Of a stretch of DNA of 64,000 nt, positions 62,137 through 64,000 are shown piece after piece. Numbering within the stretch: position 1 is the first letter of the stretch; each line of letters starts with the position of its first letter. The DNA comes from Corynebacterium callunae DSM 20147. GTDB taxonomy: Bacteria; Actinomycetota; Actinomycetes; Mycobacteriales; Mycobacteriaceae. The position numbers were made by a program, and so were the translations under genes. The stretch lies in contig NC_020506.1 in the NCBI RefSeq assembly GCF_000344785.1, positions 2,604,001-2,668,000 of the forward strand, written 5' to 3'. The notes under the pieces were generated by a model that saw nothing but the letters and a program-made list of their open reading frames with translations, searched no databases and was not told the DNA's origin.

Positions 62137-63543
62137 ATGACGACCACCATGAATACCCGCCTGGAACACGATCTCATCGGTGACCGCGAGGTCCCGGCTG
62201 AGGCATATTGGGGTGTGCATACGCTGCGCGCGGCGGAGAATTTCCGCATCACCGGCCAGACTTTGGCAGATAATCCGCACCTCATCGTGGCTTTTGCGCG
62301 GGTGAAGCAGGCGGCAGCGCGCACTAATCATCAGCTCGGATTGTTGAACGATACCCGCGCCACCGCCATTGACCAGGCTTGCGAGCGCGTGGCCAACGGC
62401 GAGTTTAATGATCAGTTCATTCTGGATCCGGTGCAGGGCGGCGCTGGTACCAGCACAAATATGAACGCCAATGAGGTTATTGCCAATGTGGCTCTGGAGA
62501 TCTTGGGCCATGCCAAGGGCGATTATCAGCACCTGCACCCCAATGACCACGTTAATCTTTCCCAGTCCACCAATGATGCATATCCCACCGCGGTGAAGAT
62601 CGCCACGTGTTTTGCCGCCCGGCCGCTGCTGGCGGCCATGGGGGAGCTAGAAGATGCTTGTCGACGAAAAGCTGTGGAATTTCGCAGTGTGGTCAAAATG
62701 GGAAGAACCCAATTGCAAGATGCAGTGCCCATGACCGTTGGCCAAGAATTTGAAGGCTGGGCGGTAACCCTGCGCGAAGATCATGATCGTCTTTCCGAAT
62801 CCTTGCAGCTAGTAACCGAAATCAACCTTGGTGCCACCGCCATTGGTACCGGTCTGAATGCTCCCGTGGGATACACCGAAGCCGTCTGTTCCCACCTTGC
62901 GCAGCTCACCGGATTACCGCTGAGCACCAGCCCCAACCTGGTGGAAGCAACCAGCGACGTCGGATCCTTTGTGCATCTCTCCGGTGTGCTCAAGCGCGTG
63001 GCCATCAAACTTTCCAAAATCTGCAATGATTTGCGATTGCTATCTTCTGGCCCGCGAGCTGGCCTAAATGATATTCAGCTGCCTGCCGTGCAATCCGGAT
63101 CCTCGATTATGCCCGGCAAGGTCAACCCTGTTATCCCCGAGGTAGTTAACCAAATTGCCTATCAAGTAGTGGGTTATGACGCCACCGTCACCATGGCCGC
63201 TGAGGGCGGACAGCTCCAACTCAACGCCTTCGAACCAGTGATTTTGCATTCCATCGGCTTGTCCATGAAACACCTAACCAATGGTTGCACCACGCTGGCT
63301 CAAAAATGTATTTCCGGAATCACGGTTGATGAAGACGCCCTGCGCCGCCAAGTGGAGCAATCCATTGGCCTGGTCACCGCCTTGAACCCAGTCCTGGGAT
63401 ATGCCCAATCCACCATGATTGCCATGGAAGCGCTGCATTCTGGCCGCGGTGTTGCCGAGCTCGTGCTCGAATGCAAACTCCTCACCGCCACCGAACTCGC
63501 GGAACTCCTGCGCCCCGAGCGCCTCGCCAACCTCCAAAAATAA
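62137..63543 (+). CDS. aspA: Aspartate ammonia-lyase (aspartase)
   Basis: 468 aa from the ATG at 62137, with AAGGAAA 5 bases upstream; the frame starts 7 codons earlier inside the asparaginase end. Fumarase/aspartase superfamily: N-terminal RLEHDLIGDREVPAEAYWGVHTLRAAENF, substrate-binding GGAGTSTNMNANEVIAN and HPNDHVNLSQSTNDAYPTA, and the mobile SS loop GSSIMPGKVNPVIPEVVNQIAYQV carrying the catalytic Ser. The segment LSQSTND favours aspartase/fumarase II, and context (asparaginase, amino-acid permease) supports aspartase. Aspartate to fumarate plus ammonia. Confidence 0.93.
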   Translation: MTTTMNTRLEHDLIGDREVPAEAYWGVHTLRAAENFRITGQTLADNPHLIVAFARVKQAAARTNHQLGLLNDTRATAIDQACERVANGEFNDQFILDPVQGGAGTSTNMNANEVIANVALEILGHAKGDYQHLHPNDHVNLSQSTNDAYPTAVKIATCFAARPLLAAMGELEDACRRKAVEFRSVVKMGRTQLQDAVPMTVGQEFEGWAVTLREDHDRLSESLQLVTEINLGATAIGTGLNAPVGYTEAVCSHLAQLTGLPLSTSPNLVEATSDVGSFVHLSGVLKRVAIKLSKICNDLRLLSSGPRAGLNDIQLPAVQSGSSIMPGKVNPVIPEVVNQIAYQVVGYDATVTMAAEGGQLQLNAFEPVILHSIGLSMKHLTNGCTTLAQKCISGITVDEDALRRQVEQSIGLVTALNPVLGYAQSTMIAMEALHSGRGVAELVLECKLLTATELAELLRPERLANLQK

Positions 63544-63563
63544 CCTAGATTGTTGAGAACATC

Positions 63564-64000
63564 ATGACTCAAACACTGCAAGAAACGGCTCTGACCGCCG
63601 GTGACAATGACTATCACAAGGGACTAAGCACCCGCCAAGTCAACATGATCGCCATTGGCGGAGCCATCGGCACCGGCCTCTTCATGGGAGCCGGTGGGCG
63701 CTTGGAACAAGCCGGCCCCGGCATCGTCATTAGCTACGCTATCTGTGGCGTCATTGCCTTCCTCATCCTCCGCGCGCTTGGCGAGCTCGTCATGTACCGC
63801 CCAAGCTCTGGATCCTTTGTTTCCTATGCTCGTGAGTTTTATGGCGAAAAAGCTGCCTTCGCCACCGGTTGGCTCTACTGGCTGAACTGGTCTATGGCCG
63901 CCATTGTGGACATCACCGCAACTGCCCTCTACATGAACTTCTTTGGCCGCTACCTGCCATGGATTTCCGCAGTACCACAGTGGATCTGGGCTCTTGCAGC
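63564..64000 (+). CDS. Amino-acid (asparagine/aspartate-type) permease, 5' part
   Basis: The first 145 codons are in the window. The N-terminus [38 protein letters not shown] is the APC amino-acid permease signature (AnsP/CycA/GabP group), with four hydrophobic segments seen before the edge. Gene starts 20 bases after aspA. It would import asparagine or a related amino acid into the pathway encoded upstream. The exact substrate is inferred from the operon only. Confidence 0.9.
   Translation, partial: MTQTLQETALTAGDNDYHKGLSTRQVNMIAIGGAIGTGLFMGAGGRLEQAGPGIVISYAICGVIAFLILRALGELVMYRPSSGSFVSYAREFYGEKAAFATGWLYWLNWSMAAIVDITATALYMNFFGRYLPWISAVPQWIWALA

Overview
The window is a chromosomal segment of a mycolic-acid-containing actinobacterium, almost certainly a Corynebacterium close to C. 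glutamicum. The evidence is the gene content and order: pck, trmB, an MmpL transporter, accD3, pks13, fadD32, a Culp6-like cutinase, two mycolyltransferases, aftB, the ubiA/PAP2 DPR genes, glfT2, glf, glpK, serS, farR and pheA. The translated PEPCK also closely resembles what I remember of the C. glutamicum protein. The species cannot be fixed from this window.

Layout. 1-2960: partial GT4 glycosyltransferase, an unknown 197-residue protein, a methyltransferase, and a decayed HigBA toxin-antitoxin locus. 3109-6642: pck and an unrecognised two-gene operon. 7003-12213: trmB, an NYN-domain gene, an MmpL-type exporter, a flippase-like membrane protein and a DUF3054 protein. 12274-12569: two tandem micro-genes (28 and 27 codons) that standard gene finders would miss. 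12615-32174: the mycolic acid and arabinogalactan cluster, all on the minus strand. FadD32 activates the meromycolate, AccD3 serves carboxylation of the other chain, Pks13 condenses them, MmpL exports the trehalose monomycolate, Cop1/Cmt2 transfer mycolates, UbiA plus PAP2 make the arabinose donor precursor, AftB adds arabinose and GlfT2 builds galactan. 32507-40286: a DUF5129-type secreted protein, PAP2 phosphatase, flavin monooxygenase, UDP-galactopyranose mutase and a PGRP/LGFP envelope protein. 40331-43060: a putative transmembrane flavin electron-transfer module (ApbE, FMN-binding protein, ferric-reductase-like protein). 43246-50268: glpK, HAD phosphatase, acyltransferase, serS, farR, a septum-formation-family protein and a zincin. 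50274-53830: phosphatase, pheA, amidase and CPBP protease. 53950-56391: a decaying pilus locus (pilin remnant with LPETG, class C sortase interrupted by an in-frame TGA) and an LCP ligase. 56535-60155: a tandem DUF3500 lipoprotein pair (one truncated), a DUF5926 protein and a glycerophosphodiesterase. 60457-64000: an asparagine/aspartate catabolic locus (FadR-type regulator, asparaginase with an internal stop, aspA, permease).

Most notable beyond ordinary genes. (1) The 11-mer GCTTNTCGACG occurs 20 times, in both orientations and in several reading frames, where about 0.1 would be expected by chance. (2) Tandem hydrophobic micro-proteins, each with its own ribosome binding site and terminator, lie next to accD3. 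(3) A sortase is split by an in-frame TGA from its own C-terminal membrane anchor, next to a frameshifted pilin. (4) An ApbE without a signal peptide is translationally coupled to an anchored FMN-binding protein. (5) Several promoters have a -10 box exactly 7 bases before the start codon, implying leaderless mRNAs. No tRNA, rRNA, CRISPR array or insertion sequence was seen.
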